Assembly (NCBI RefSeq): GCF_001664485.1
Contig: NZ_CP013634.1
Location: 186,001 to 250,000 of the forward strand
DNA length: 64,000 nt
Reading direction: 5' to 3'
DNA from: Rhizobium sp. N324
GTDB lineage: Bacteria; Pseudomonadota; Alphaproteobacteria; Rhizobiales; Rhizobiaceae
Made by a program: the position numbers and the translations under genes. Positions 35,651 to 44,651 of the stretch are shown in pieces (within the stretch, counting starts at the first letter, position 1; every line of letters begins with the position of its first letter). The notes under the pieces were generated by a model. It saw only the letters and a program-made list of their open reading frames with translations, had not been told where the DNA came from and made no database searches.

Positions 35651-35672
35651 ATCTGTTCAAAAATGAACAGAT
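35651..35672. promoter_or_regulatory. Perfect 22-bp palindrome, candidate LysR operator
   Basis: ATCTGTTCA (35651-35659), AAAA, TGAACAGAT (35664-35672): arms match at all nine positions. It is 10 bp upstream of the LysR gene's ATG and about 145 bp from the divergent operon. It contains a T-N11-A type core (TTCAAAAATGAA). The position suits autorepression by the LysR protein. Confidence 0.55.
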
Positions 35673-35815
35673 ACTGTTTGGAATTAGTTGTAAACCACCC
35701 GTTGCTTCAACGCGGAATTTCCGTGATCGTAAGGAGAGGGTCCGCCGTTCTGAGGAGTGCGGCTGGCCAAATCTGAACAGAACCGCAATCTGGCTCATCT
35801 CTGGGAGGAGAGAAT

Positions 35816-37021
35816 ATGCGTAAGAATCTCATTGCATCAGTTGCATTTCTGCTGGCGAGCAGCACGGCGGTGCTCGCGCAGAGCGCGACCGACGGCAAGG
35901 TCAAGATCGGCATTCTGAACGACCAGTCGGGCGTTTATGCCGACTTCGGCGGCAAGTCTTCCGTCGAAGCCGCCAAGATGGCCGTCGAGGATTTCGGCGG
36001 CAAAGTCCTGGGTGTTCCGGTCGAGATCGTCGATGCCGACCACCAGAACAAGCCGGATATCGCCTCCAACATCGCCCGCCAGTGGTACGACACCGAGCAG
36101 GTGGATGCGATCACGGAATTGACGACCTCGTCGGTGGCGCTCGCCGTGCAGGCAATCGCCAAGGAAAAGAAGAAGATCGACATCGTCACCGGCGCTGCGA
36201 CGACGGATCTGACCGGCAAGGCCTGCTCGCCCTACGGCTTCCACTGGGCCTACGACACCCATGCGCTCGCCGTCGGCACCGGCGGCGCCCTCGTCAAGCA
36301 GGGCGGCGACAGCTGGTTCTTCCTGACCGCCGATTATGCCTTCGGCTATTCTCTGGAGCAGCAGACCACCGACTATGTCAAGGCGAGCGGCGGCACGGTC
36401 GTCGGCGCTGTCCGCCATCCGCTGTCGACCCAGGATTTCTCGTCCTTCCTGCTGCAGGCGCAATCCTCAGGCGCCAAGGTGATCGGCCTTGCCAATGCCG
36501 GCCTCGATACCTCGAACGCCATCAAGCAGGCGGCCGAATTCGGCATTACCCAGGGCGGCCAGCATCTGGCGGCGCTGCTCTTTACGCTTGCCGAAGTCCA
36601 TGGCCTCGGCCTCGAGGCGGCTCAAGGGTTGACGCTGACGGAAGGTTTTTACTGGAACCGCGACGACGAAAGCCGCGCCTTCGCCAAGAAATTCTTCGCC
36701 CGCACCGGCAAGATGCCGAACATGATCCATACCGGCACCTATTCGGCAGTGACGCAATATCTGAAGGCGGTGCAGAAGGCCGGCACCGACGAGACGGAAG
36801 CCGTCGCCAAAACGCTGCATGAAATGCCGGTCGATGACGTCTTCGGCCGCGGCGGCACGGTCGGCGCCAATGGCCGCATGATCCACGACATGTATCTGCT
36901 GCAGGTCAAGAAGCCGGCCGACAGCAAGGAGCCGTGGGATTACTTCAACGTTCTCGCCACCATTCCCGGCAAGGAAGCCTATATCGATCCCGCCAAGAGC
37001 GGCTGCGATCTGGTGAAGTAA
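35816..37021 (+). CDS. Branched-chain-amino-acid-type ABC transporter, substrate-binding protein
   Basis: 401 aa. A signal peptide (MRKNLIASVAFLLASSTAVL, cut after AQS/A) precedes VKIGILNDQSGVYADFGGKS, the Peripla_BP_6 / LivJ-like fold. Further blocks: VDADHQNKPDIASNIARQWY and TGAATTDLTGKACSPYGFHW. This longer class of LivJ relatives often binds substrates other than Leu/Ile/Val (aromatic acids, amides, short ketoacids). It heads a six-gene operon with LivG/F/H/M homologues, a GMC oxidoreductase and a hydroxyacid dehydrogenase. Confidence 0.88.
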   Translation: MRKNLIASVAFLLASSTAVLAQSATDGKVKIGILNDQSGVYADFGGKSSVEAAKMAVEDFGGKVLGVPVEIVDADHQNKPDIASNIARQWYDTEQVDAITELTTSSVALAVQAIAKEKKKIDIVTGAATTDLTGKACSPYGFHWAYDTHALAVGTGGALVKQGGDSWFFLTADYAFGYSLEQQTTDYVKASGGTVVGAVRHPLSTQDFSSFLLQAQSSGAKVIGLANAGLDTSNAIKQAAEFGITQGGQHLAALLFTLAEVHGLGLEAAQGLTLTEGFYWNRDDESRAFAKKFFARTGKMPNMIHTGTYSAVTQYLKAVQKAGTDETEAVAKTLHEMPVDDVFGRGGTVGANGRMIHDMYLLQVKKPADSKEPWDYFNVLATIPGKEAYIDPAKSGCDLVK

Positions 37022-37026
37022 GCGCG

Positions 37027-37809
37027 ATGGCGGTTTCCGCGATTGGAACGCAGGAAAAGCCGCGGGTGGTGCTGTCCGCCCGCGGCCTGCGCCGCGATTT
37101 CGGCGGCTTCACGGCCGTCAAGAACGTCGACCTCGACGTCCATGACGCCAGCGTGCATGCGCTGATCGGCCCGAACGGCGCCGGCAAGACCACGGTCTTC
37201 AACCTGCTGACCAAGTTCCTGCAGCCGACGGCGGGCACGATCACCTTGATGGGCACCGACATCACCCACACGCCGCCCGACAAGGTGGCGCGCATGGGGC
37301 TGGTGCGCTCCTTCCAGATCTCGGCGGTCTTCCCGCATCTCTCCGTTCTCGACAATGTGCGGGTGGCGCTGCAGCGGCCGAACAATCTTTCCACGCAGTT
37401 CTGGCGGCCGCTTTCGGCGCTCGATCGGCTGAACGAGCGGGCCGAGCAGTTGCTCGCCAGCGTCGGGCTTTCCAAGGAGCGCGATCATATCGCCGCCGAT
37501 CTTTCCTATGGCCGCAAGCGCGTGCTGGAGATCGCCACGACGCTGGCGCTCGATCCCAAGGTGCTGCTGCTCGACGAGCCGATGGCCGGTATGGGGCTGG
37601 AGGATGTCGGCGTCGTCTCGGCGATCATCCGCGACGTCGCCCGCGACCGGGCGGTGCTGATGGTCGAGCACAATCTCTCCGTCGTCGCCAATATCTGCCA
37701 GCATGTCACCGTGCTGCAGCGCGGCGAGATTCTTGCCGAGGGCGATTATGCCACGGTCAGCCAGGATGAGCGGGTGCGCGTCGCCTATATGGGCACGGAG
37801 GAGCATTGA
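37027..37809 (+). CDS. livG: Branched-chain-type ABC transporter ATP-binding protein (LivG-like)
   Basis: 260 aa. Walker A GPNGAGKTT, Q-loop RSFQISAVFPHLSV, signature region LSYGRKRVLEIATTLA (the divergent SYGR form typical of LivG), Walker B VLLLDEPMAGMG and switch VEHNLSVV. It starts 5 bp after the binding-protein stop. The name refers to the family; leucine is not implied as substrate. Confidence 0.88.
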   Translation: MAVSAIGTQEKPRVVLSARGLRRDFGGFTAVKNVDLDVHDASVHALIGPNGAGKTTVFNLLTKFLQPTAGTITLMGTDITHTPPDKVARMGLVRSFQISAVFPHLSVLDNVRVALQRPNNLSTQFWRPLSALDRLNERAEQLLASVGLSKERDHIAADLSYGRKRVLEIATTLALDPKVLLLDEPMAGMGLEDVGVVSAIIRDVARDRAVLMVEHNLSVVANICQHVTVLQRGEILAEGDYATVSQDERVRVAYMGTEEH

Positions 37810-38510
37810 TGGCCGATCTCCTCGAAGTCCAGGGATTGAACGCCTGGTATGGCGAAAGCCACATCCTGCACGGCGTCGATATGCGGGTGGCCGAAGGCGA
37901 GACGATCACCATTCTCGGCCGCAACGGCGTCGGCAAGACGACGACGCTGCGCACCATCACCGGCATCGTGCGGACCCGCAAGGGCAGGATCAGCTTTGCC
38001 GGCAGCGACATGATGCAGGTGCCGCTGCACAAGACGGCGCATCGCGGCATCGGCTTCGTGCCGGAGGAGCGCGGCATCTTCTCGACGCTGACCGTGTCGG
38101 AAAACCTGCTGCTGCCGCCTGTGGTGGCGAAGGGCGGCATGACGCTCGACGAGATCTACGAACTCTTCCCCAATCTCTACGAGCGCCGCACCAGCCCCGG
38201 CACCAAACTTTCCGGCGGCGAGCAGCAGATGCTGGCAATCGCCCGGATCCTGCGCACCGGAGTGCGGCTGCTCATTCTCGACGAACCGACGGAGGGGCTT
38301 GCCCCCGTCATCGTCCAGCGCATCGGCGAGGTGCTGCAGACACTGAAAGGACGCGGCATGACGATCCTGCTCGTAGAGCAGAACTTCCGTTTCGCCAGCC
38401 GTATTGCCGATCGCTTCTATCTGATGGATCATGGGCAGATGGTGTCGGAATTCCCGGTCGGCGAACTGCCGCAGCGCATGGATACGCTGCACAAGGTTCT
38501 GGGAGTATGA
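37809..38510 (+). CDS. livF: Branched-chain-type ABC transporter ATP-binding protein (LivF-like)
   Basis: 233 aa; the ATG overlaps the livG stop codon (TGATG). Walker A GRNGVGKTT, GFVPEERGIFSTLTV (LivF hallmark), signature LSGGEQQMLAIARIL, Walker B LLILDEPTEGLAP and VEQNFRFA. It is the second ATPase of the heterodimeric motor. Confidence 0.88.
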   Translation: MADLLEVQGLNAWYGESHILHGVDMRVAEGETITILGRNGVGKTTTLRTITGIVRTRKGRISFAGSDMMQVPLHKTAHRGIGFVPEERGIFSTLTVSENLLLPPVVAKGGMTLDEIYELFPNLYERRTSPGTKLSGGEQQMLAIARILRTGVRLLILDEPTEGLAPVIVQRIGEVLQTLKGRGMTILLVEQNFRFASRIADRFYLMDHGQMVSEFPVGELPQRMDTLHKVLGV

Positions 38511-38514
38511 CCAG

Positions 38515-39402
38515 ATGACGATGATCTTCGGCATTCCCCTGCAGGCGCTGCTCGGCCAGCTGTTGATCGGCCTGATCAACGGCTCCTTCTATGCGCTGCT
38601 CAGCCTCGGCCTCGCCATCATTTTCGGCCTGCTCAGGGTGATCAACTTCGCCCATGGCGCGCAATATATGCTCGGCGCCTTCGTCGCCTATCTGCTGCTG
38701 ACCTATGCCGGCATCGGCTACTGGCCGTCGCTGATCCTGGCGCCCGTCATCGTCGGCTTTGCCGGGGCGATCATCGAGCGGCTGTTCCTGCGCCGGCTCT
38801 ACGATCTCGATCCGCTTTACGGCCTGCTCTTCACCTTCGGGCTGGCGCTCGCGGTCGAAGGCACCTTCCGCTATCTCTACGGCTCGTCCGGCCAGCCTTA
38901 TGCGACGCCGGCGGCTCTTGCCGGCGGCGCCAATCTCGGCTTCATGTTCCTGCCGATCTATCGCGGCTGGGTCGTCGTCGTCTCGCTGGTTATCTGCCTC
39001 GGCACATGGCTGCTGATCGAGAAGACCAAGCTCGGCGCCTATCTGCGCGCCGCTACCGAAAACGCCGTGCTGGTGCAGGTCTTCGGTGTCAATGTGCCGG
39101 TGCTGCTGACGCTGACCTATGCGCTGGGTGCCGGTCTTGCCGCCTTTGCCGGCGTGCTGGCGGCCCCGATCTACCAGGTCTCGCCGCTGATGGGCTCGAA
39201 CATGATCATTGTGGTCTTCGCCGTGGTCGTGGTCGGCGGCATGGGATCGATCATGGGCGCGATCATCACCGGTTACGTGCTCGGCATCGCCGAGGGCCTG
39301 ACCAAGGTCTTCTATCCCGAGGCGTCCAACATCGTGATTTTCGTCATCATGGCGATCGTGCTTCTCATCAGGCCCGCGGGCCTCTTCGGCCGGGATGCTT
39401 GA
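38515..39402 (+). CDS. livH: Branched-chain-type ABC transporter permease (LivH-like)
   Basis: 295 aa, about eight membrane helices. GSFYALLSLGLAIIFGLLRV and INFAHGAQYMLGAF are the LivH signature; GSIMGAIITGYVLGIAEGL is the cytoplasmic loop region. GGGAG precedes the ATG. It follows livF by 4 bp. Confidence 0.88.
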   Translation: MTMIFGIPLQALLGQLLIGLINGSFYALLSLGLAIIFGLLRVINFAHGAQYMLGAFVAYLLLTYAGIGYWPSLILAPVIVGFAGAIIERLFLRRLYDLDPLYGLLFTFGLALAVEGTFRYLYGSSGQPYATPAALAGGANLGFMFLPIYRGWVVVVSLVICLGTWLLIEKTKLGAYLRAATENAVLVQVFGVNVPVLLTLTYALGAGLAAFAGVLAAPIYQVSPLMGSNMIIVVFAVVVVGGMGSIMGAIITGYVLGIAEGLTKVFYPEASNIVIFVIMAIVLLIRPAGLFGRDA

Positions 39403-39403
39403 C

Positions 39404-40393
39404 ATGGCTGACATCACCGACACCATTCGAACGGAAAAAAGCCGGACCGCCCTTTCGGTGCAGGCTGCCTTCCTGGCCATCGGGCTGTTGCTGCTGCTGC
39501 TCGCGCCGTTCTTCTTCTACCCGATCTTCCTGATGAAGCTGCTCTGCTTCGCGCTGTTTGCCTGCGCCTTCAACCTGCTGCTCGGCTATACCGGCCTCTT
39601 GTCCTTCGGCCATGCCACCTTCTTCGGCGGCGCGGCCTATTTCACCGCCTATACGGTGAAGGAATGGGGTCTGCCGCCGGAGCTCGGCATTCTGATCGGC
39701 GTGGCGGGGGCTGCCTTTCTCGGCCTCGTCATGGGCTTCTTCGCCATCCGCCGCCAGGGTATCTATTTCGCGATGATTACGCTGGCCCTGTCGCAGATGT
39801 TCTTCTTCTTCTGCCTGCAGGCGGAGTTTACCGAGGGCGAGGACGGCATCCAGTCGGTGCCGCGCGGCCATCTCTTCGGCTTCATCGATCTGAACAGCTC
39901 GACCAACATGTATTATTTCGTGCTGGCCGTTTTCCTCGTCGGCATTTTGATCATCTGGCGTTTCATCAATTCGCCTTTCGGCATGATCCTGAAATCGATC
40001 CGCGAGAACGAAAACCGCGCGGTCTCGCTCGGTTATTCCGTCGCCCGCTACAAGCTCGGCGCCTTCGTCATGTCGGCAGCACTTGCCGGGCTCGCCGGCG
40101 CAGTCAAATCGATCGTCTTCCAGTTCGCGACGCTGACCGACGTCGCCTGGCAGATGTCGGGCGAGGTGATCCTGATGACGCTGCTCGGCGGCATCGGTAC
40201 GCTGATTGGCCCGCTCTTCGGCGCCGGGCTGGTGGTGGCGCTGGAAAACTACCTCGCCACCTCGGAGTTCCCGGTGACGATCATCACCGGCATCGTCTTC
40301 ATGGTTTGCGTGCTGATCTTCCGCCGCGGCATCATCGGCGAATTCTACGCTTCGCGGGTGGGGCGGAAGCTGGGCTTCGTCTATCGCCGCTGA
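39404..40393 (+). CDS. livM: Branched-chain-type ABC transporter permease (LivM-like)
   Basis: 329 aa. An N-terminal polar segment is followed by eight or more membrane helices; LLGYTGLLSFGHATFFGGAA is the LivM signature, and ALAGLAGAVKSIVF and TLLGGIGTLIGPLFGAG follow. One base separates it from the livH stop. It pairs with LivH in the inner membrane. Confidence 0.88.
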   Translation: MADITDTIRTEKSRTALSVQAAFLAIGLLLLLLAPFFFYPIFLMKLLCFALFACAFNLLLGYTGLLSFGHATFFGGAAYFTAYTVKEWGLPPELGILIGVAGAAFLGLVMGFFAIRRQGIYFAMITLALSQMFFFFCLQAEFTEGEDGIQSVPRGHLFGFIDLNSSTNMYYFVLAVFLVGILIIWRFINSPFGMILKSIRENENRAVSLGYSVARYKLGAFVMSAALAGLAGAVKSIVFQFATLTDVAWQMSGEVILMTLLGGIGTLIGPLFGAGLVVALENYLATSEFPVTIITGIVFMVCVLIFRRGIIGEFYASRVGRKLGFVYRR

Positions 40394-40425
40394 ACGAGCG
40401 GCATCTGGAGTTTCGTGCAGGGCAC

Positions 40426-42021
40426 ATGGATCGTTACGACTATATCATCATCGGGGCGGGTAGCGCCGGCTGCGTGCTTGCCAACCGGCTATCGGCCGAT
40501 GGCAGAAGTAGGGTGCTGCTGCTGGAAGCCGGCGGCAGCGACAATTACCACTGGATCCATATTCCGGTCGGTTATCTCTATTGCATCAACAATCCGCGCA
40601 CCGACTGGTGCTTCACCACGGCGCCGGAGGCCGGGCTGAACGGCCGGGCGCTCAGCTACCCCCGCGGCAAGGTGCTCGGCGGCTGCTCCTCGATCAACGG
40701 CATGATCTACATGCGCGGCCAGGCGCGCGATTACGATCTCTGGCGGCAGATGGGCTGCAGCGGCTGGGGCTGGGACGACGTTCTGCCCTTTTTCCGCAAG
40801 TCCGAGGATTTTTATCGCGGCGAAGACGAGATGCACGGCGCCGGCGGCGAATGGCGCATCGAGAGGGCGCGGGTGCGCTGGGCCGTGCTCGATGCCTTCC
40901 AGCAGGCGGCGAGAGAAGCCGGCATTCCGGAGACCGCGGATTTCAACCGCGGCAGCAATGAGGGTTCCGGCTATTTCGACGTCAACCAGCGTTCCGGCAT
41001 TCGCTGGAACACCTCGAAGGCCTTCCTGCGGCCGGCGATGAAGCGTTCCAACCTGACCGTTCTGACCAAGGCGCAGGTGCGTCGGCTGCTGGTGGAGGAG
41101 GGAGCCGTTGCCGGCGTCGAGTTCCAGCATGGCGGCGTGGCGAAACGCGCCTATGCGGGCAAGGAGACTATCCTTTCGGCCGGTTCGATCGGCTCGCCGC
41201 ATATTCTGGAACTCTCCGGCATCGGCAAAGGCGAGGTTCTCCGCCAGGCCGGCGTCGATGTCGTCACCGAAGTGAAGGGGGTGGGCGAAAACCTGCAGGA
41301 CCATCTGCAGCTGCGGCTCGCCTACAAGGTGACCGGCGTTCCGACGCTGAACGAGAAGGCGACCAAGCTGATCGGCAAGGCGGCGATCGGGCTCGAATAT
41401 CTCGTCCGCCGCTCCGGGCCGATGGCCATGGCGCCGAGCCAGCTCGGCATCTTCACCCGCTCCGGCCCGGACCGGGAAACGCCGGATCTGCAATATCACG
41501 TGCAGCCGGTCTCGCTGGAGAAGTTCGGCGATCCCGTCCATCCTTTCCCGGCGATCACCGCCAGCGTCTGCAATCTGAGGCCGGAAAGCCGGGGTTCGGT
41601 GCATCTGTCGAGCCCGGATTTCGCCGCGCAGCCGACGATCAGCCCAAAGTACCTCTCGACGCAGCGCGATCGTGACATAGCTGTCCGTTCGATACGGTTG
41701 ACGCGCAGGATCGTCGCGCAGCCTTCCTTCGCGAGGTTCCGGCCGGAGGAATTCAAACCGGGCCCCAGCTATCAGACCGAAGCCGATCTGGAACGGGCGG
41801 CGGGCGATATCGGCACGACGATCTTCCATCCCGTCGGGACCTGCCGCATGGGCGCCGACAGGGATAGCGTCGTCGATCCGCGGCTGAAACTCAGGGCGCT
41901 CGGCAAGCTCAGGATCGCCGACGCTTCGGTGATGCCGTCGATCACCTCGGGCAACACCAATTCGCCGACGATCATGATCGCCGAAAAGGCGGCGGCGATG
42001 ATCCTCGAAGACAATCGATAG
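40426..42021 (+). CDS. GMC-family FAD-dependent alcohol/choline-type dehydrogenase
   Basis: 531 aa. FAD-binding YIIIGAGSAGCVLANRLS at the N-terminus; GMC signature 1 GKVLGGCSSINGMIYMRG; signature 2 AGSIGSPHILELSGIG; C-terminal catalytic His in HPVGTCRMG with the second base Asn in SGNTNSPTIMIAEKA. Length fits BetA/AlkJ enzymes, which oxidise primary alcohols with transfer to quinone or oxygen. It lies 32 bp after livM, so the imported compound is probably an alcohol (or becomes one) oxidised here. BetA proper is usually next to betB/betI, absent here. Confidence 0.88.
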   Translation: MDRYDYIIIGAGSAGCVLANRLSADGRSRVLLLEAGGSDNYHWIHIPVGYLYCINNPRTDWCFTTAPEAGLNGRALSYPRGKVLGGCSSINGMIYMRGQARDYDLWRQMGCSGWGWDDVLPFFRKSEDFYRGEDEMHGAGGEWRIERARVRWAVLDAFQQAAREAGIPETADFNRGSNEGSGYFDVNQRSGIRWNTSKAFLRPAMKRSNLTVLTKAQVRRLLVEEGAVAGVEFQHGGVAKRAYAGKETILSAGSIGSPHILELSGIGKGEVLRQAGVDVVTEVKGVGENLQDHLQLRLAYKVTGVPTLNEKATKLIGKAAIGLEYLVRRSGPMAMAPSQLGIFTRSGPDRETPDLQYHVQPVSLEKFGDPVHPFPAITASVCNLRPESRGSVHLSSPDFAAQPTISPKYLSTQRDRDIAVRSIRLTRRIVAQPSFARFRPEEFKPGPSYQTEADLERAAGDIGTTIFHPVGTCRMGADRDSVVDPRLKLRALGKLRIADASVMPSITSGNTNSPTIMIAEKAAAMILEDNR

Positions 42022-42030
42022 GAGAAGACC

Positions 42031-42912
42031 ATGGCAAGGATCGCATTCATCGGGCTTGGCAATATGGGCGGGCCGATGGCGGCCAATCTCGTCAAAGCGG
42101 GTCACGAGGTCCTCGGTTTCGATCTCGCGGCCTCCGTGCTGAAGGCGGCCGAGGACAGCGGCGTCAAACCGGCAAGCCATGCCAGCCAGGCGGTCAAGGA
42201 CGCGGAGATTGTCGTCACCATGCTGCCGCAGGGCAGGCACGTGCTGACGGCCTGGGCCGATATCCTGCAGACCGCGGCACAGGGCACGCTTGTTATCGAT
42301 TGCTCCACAATCGATGTCGACAGCAGCCGCAAGGCGCATGAGATGGCCAAGGCCGCAAGCTGTCTGTCGCTCGACGCGCCCGTTTCCGGCGGCACCGGCG
42401 GGGCGGCTGCCGGCACGCTGACCTTCATGGCGGGCGGCTCGGATGAGGCCTTCGCCAAGGCTAAGCCGATCCTCGAGGCGATGGGAAAGAAGATCGTCCA
42501 TTGCGGCGAGGCCGGCGCCGGCCAGGCGGCGAAGATCTGCAACAACATGATCCTCGGCATCTCGATGGTCGGCGTCTGCGAGGCCTTCGTGCTTGCCGAA
42601 AAACTCGGCCTCTCGCACCAGGCGCTGTTCGACGTCGCCTCGACTTCCTCCGGCCAGTGCTGGTCGATCAATACCTATTGCCCGGTGCCCGGGCCGGTGC
42701 CGACTTCGCCGGCCAACAACGACTACAAGCCGGGTTTTGCCGCGGCCCTGATGCTGAAGGATTTGAGACTCTCACAGGAGGCGGCGCTGGCAAGCGGCGC
42801 GTCAACGCCGATGGGTGCGGAGGCCGCACAGCTTTTTGCGCTCTTCGAAAAGCAGGGCAACGGCGGACGGGATTTCTCCGCCATCATCGAGATGTTCCGC
42901 GAAAAGGCGTAA
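42031..42912 (+). CDS. mmsB: 3-hydroxyisobutyrate dehydrogenase-type enzyme
   Basis: 293 aa beta-hydroxyacid dehydrogenase. NAD site FIGLGNMGGPMAANLVKAGH; substrate-binding DAPVSGGTGGAAAGTL; catalytic Lys in GAGQAAKICNNMILG; DYKPGFAAALMLKDL near the end is typical of MmsB. It oxidises 3-hydroxyisobutyrate to methylmalonate semialdehyde in valine breakdown. The symbol reflects closest family resemblance; related enzymes handle tartronate semialdehyde or other hydroxyacids. It is the last gene of the LysR-linked operon. Confidence 0.83.
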   Translation: MARIAFIGLGNMGGPMAANLVKAGHEVLGFDLAASVLKAAEDSGVKPASHASQAVKDAEIVVTMLPQGRHVLTAWADILQTAAQGTLVIDCSTIDVDSSRKAHEMAKAASCLSLDAPVSGGTGGAAAGTLTFMAGGSDEAFAKAKPILEAMGKKIVHCGEAGAGQAAKICNNMILGISMVGVCEAFVLAEKLGLSHQALFDVASTSSGQCWSINTYCPVPGPVPTSPANNDYKPGFAAALMLKDLRLSQEAALASGASTPMGAEAAQLFALFEKQGNGGRDFSAIIEMFREKA

Positions 42913-42922
42913 ACGCCGAGAC

Positions 42923-43702
42923 CTATAAGAGATAGCTGACCGGCTCGTTTCGAACCGGATGGGGAAAGACGCCCATGCCGACTCCGAAAATCGAACGCAG
43001 CGTCTCGGTCCGCATGATCTCGGCGGGTGTGCCTTCGGCGGTGATCCGGCCGCGGTTGAGCGCGACGATCGCATCGCAATAACGCGCGGCGAGGTTGATG
43101 TCGTGCAGCACGATGACGACGGTCAGCCCGCGCTCATGGCTGAGTTCCTTGACCAGCGACAGGACGCTTGCCTGATGGGCGAGGTCGAGCGCCGATGTCG
43201 GTTCGTCGAGCAGCAGGCAGCGGGCGTCCTGAGCGAGCATCATGGCGATCCAGGCGCGCTGGCGCTCGCCGCCGGACATGTTGGCGACGAGACGATCGGC
43301 AAAATCCTCGAGTTCGGTGCGGACGATCGCCTCCTCGACCTTGTTGCGATCGGTAGGCGTGAAGCGGCCGAGCGTGCCGTGCCAGGGAAAACGGCCGAGC
43401 GCCACCAGTTCGCGCACGGTCATCCCATCGGTCGCCGGCGTGAATTGCGGCATATAGGCGACGTGTCGGGCAAATTCCCGGGCACCCCAATCACCCGCCG
43501 GCTTGCCGTTGAAGGCGATGGCGCCGGACTTCGGCGCGGCCTGGCGGGCGATGATCTTCAAAAGCGTGCTTTTGCCGGAGCCGTTCGGGCCTACCAGACC
43601 GTAGATGCGGCCCTGCTCGAGCGTCAGATCGATGCCGTGCAGGACGGATTTTTGTCCGATGGCATGCTCGATTGCCGACAGGGCAAGGAAAGGTGAAGGC
43701 AT
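42923..43702 (-). CDS. Fe-siderophore/hydroxamate-type ABC ATPase (FhuC/FecE-like), unaccompanied
   Basis: 259 aa. Walker A GPNGSGKSTLLK, Q-loop YMPQFTPATDGMTVRELVAL with GRFPWHG (FepC/FhuC hallmark), signature MSGGERQRAWIAMMLA, Walker B CLLLDEPTSALDL, and VLHDINLAARYCD. No permease or binding protein gene lies beside it, so it would have to serve components encoded elsewhere. A TTGACA element lies on the minus strand at about 43770. It is convergent with the previous operon, 10 bp apart. Confidence 0.85.
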   Translation of the reverse strand: MPSPFLALSAIEHAIGQKSVLHGIDLTLEQGRIYGLVGPNGSGKSTLLKIIARQAAPKSGAIAFNGKPAGDWGAREFARHVAYMPQFTPATDGMTVRELVALGRFPWHGTLGRFTPTDRNKVEEAIVRTELEDFADRLVANMSGGERQRAWIAMMLAQDARCLLLDEPTSALDLAHQASVLSLVKELSHERGLTVVIVLHDINLAARYCDAIVALNRGRITAEGTPAEIMRTETLRSIFGVGMGVFPHPVRNEPVSYLL

Positions 43703-43803
43703 GATCTGCTCCGGGTTCGGTGTCGCACGGGGAAGGCGAGCCCTCCCTTTCCCTGCAAAACTAAACTAGGATTGTCAACTTACGCTTTCTGCTCGGCTTC
43801 AAA

Positions 43804-44562
43804 TCAGCTCTTCGAAACCGAGAAACGGAGTTGGCTGTCCCCGAACAGGATATCGATCTCGCCGGGCTCGGTCAGTTCGATCGCGCCGCTCAACGTCCCC
43901 GTCGTGATCAGCGCACCCGCCTTCAGCGACGTTTCCGGGCGTAAGCTGTCATTGGCGTAATCGACAAGCCAGGTGAGAACGTCACCCTTCGGATGCTGGG
44001 CCGGACCGTCATAGATCGTGCGGCCGGCATGGGTGACCTTGAGCGGCGTGCCACCGGCAGTGTCGACAGCGCTTGTGTCGAGATTCGGGCCAAGCACATA
44101 GCCGCTATTGCCGAGGCGGTCTGCAGTAAATAGCAGAAAGGAGACGCTGCCGCTTTCCCTGACGGCGCTGACCAGCAGTTCGGCGCCGAGATAAGCAGCG
44201 GAGATCGCCTCGACCACATCGGCGCGGCTATAGGCAGCACCGGCGCGGATCGGCAGATCCTTGCCGAGACGCACGGCGATCTCGGTCTCGAATTTCAGGC
44301 CGGGATACCAGGGAATGCTCGCGCCGGCGGCGGCTTCGGCATAGGGATGCAGCGGAGCAGTGACTGCCTGGCCCGCAGGCGAGACCGTCACTTTCCAGGC
44401 GCTGCTGGAAATGCCATCCGCGGCGGCAAGGAAATTCTGCGTCTCCATCGCCTCATGCAGATCGGCCGGCAGTGCGAAAGTGCCGGTTTCCTCGTGCCTG
44501 CCGGCCCGGCGCAGGCTGTGAAGCCGGGCCGCGAGCCCGCGCGGATCGAATGTCTCTGTCAT
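43804..44562 (-). CDS. FAH-fold hydratase/decarboxylase (2-oxopent-4-enoate hydratase-like)
   Basis: 252 aa. Motifs of the fumarylacetoacetase-fold hydratase/decarboxylase group: SSAWKVTVSP, the acidic metal ligand in KFETEIAVRLGKDLP, AYLGAELLVSAV, and the C-terminal LKAGALITTGTLSGAIEL with PGEIDILFG. Relatives hydrate 2-hydroxypentadienoate or decarboxylate oxaloacetate-like acids. It sits downstream of rhaK on the same strand after an 89-bp gap; co-transcription is possible but a role in rhamnose use is not expected from the phosphorylative route. Confidence 0.75.
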   Translation of the reverse strand: MTETFDPRGLAARLHSLRRAGRHEETGTFALPADLHEAMETQNFLAAADGISSSAWKVTVSPAGQAVTAPLHPYAEAAAGASIPWYPGLKFETEIAVRLGKDLPIRAGAAYSRADVVEAISAAYLGAELLVSAVRESGSVSFLLFTADRLGNSGYVLGPNLDTSAVDTAGGTPLKVTHAGRTIYDGPAQHPKGDVLTWLVDYANDSLRPETSLKAGALITTGTLSGAIELTEPGEIDILFGDSQLRFSVSKS

Positions 44563-44651
44563 GCTGTCTCCTCGACTCGGTTTTCGAGGGGCACACTAAC
44601 CGCAAGGCAGGGGCGAGCAAGACCGTTCTTGGGCCGCATTTGGAAAAGCAC

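Noticed and set aside
40426..42021. betA choline dehydrogenase of the betaine pathway
   Set aside because: GMC family is clear, but betB, betC and betI are absent and the partners are a Liv-type importer and a hydroxyacid dehydrogenase.
40489..42618. 709-codon minus-strand frame opposite the GMC and hydroxyacid dehydrogenase genes
   Set aside because: Shadow of codon-biased genes; the plus strand carries full FAD and NAD signatures.
43703..43803. Iron-responsive operator (Irr, RirA or Fur box) before the FhuC-like gene
   Set aside because: A TTGACA and AT-rich stretch are present, but no sequence I could match to a known iron box.
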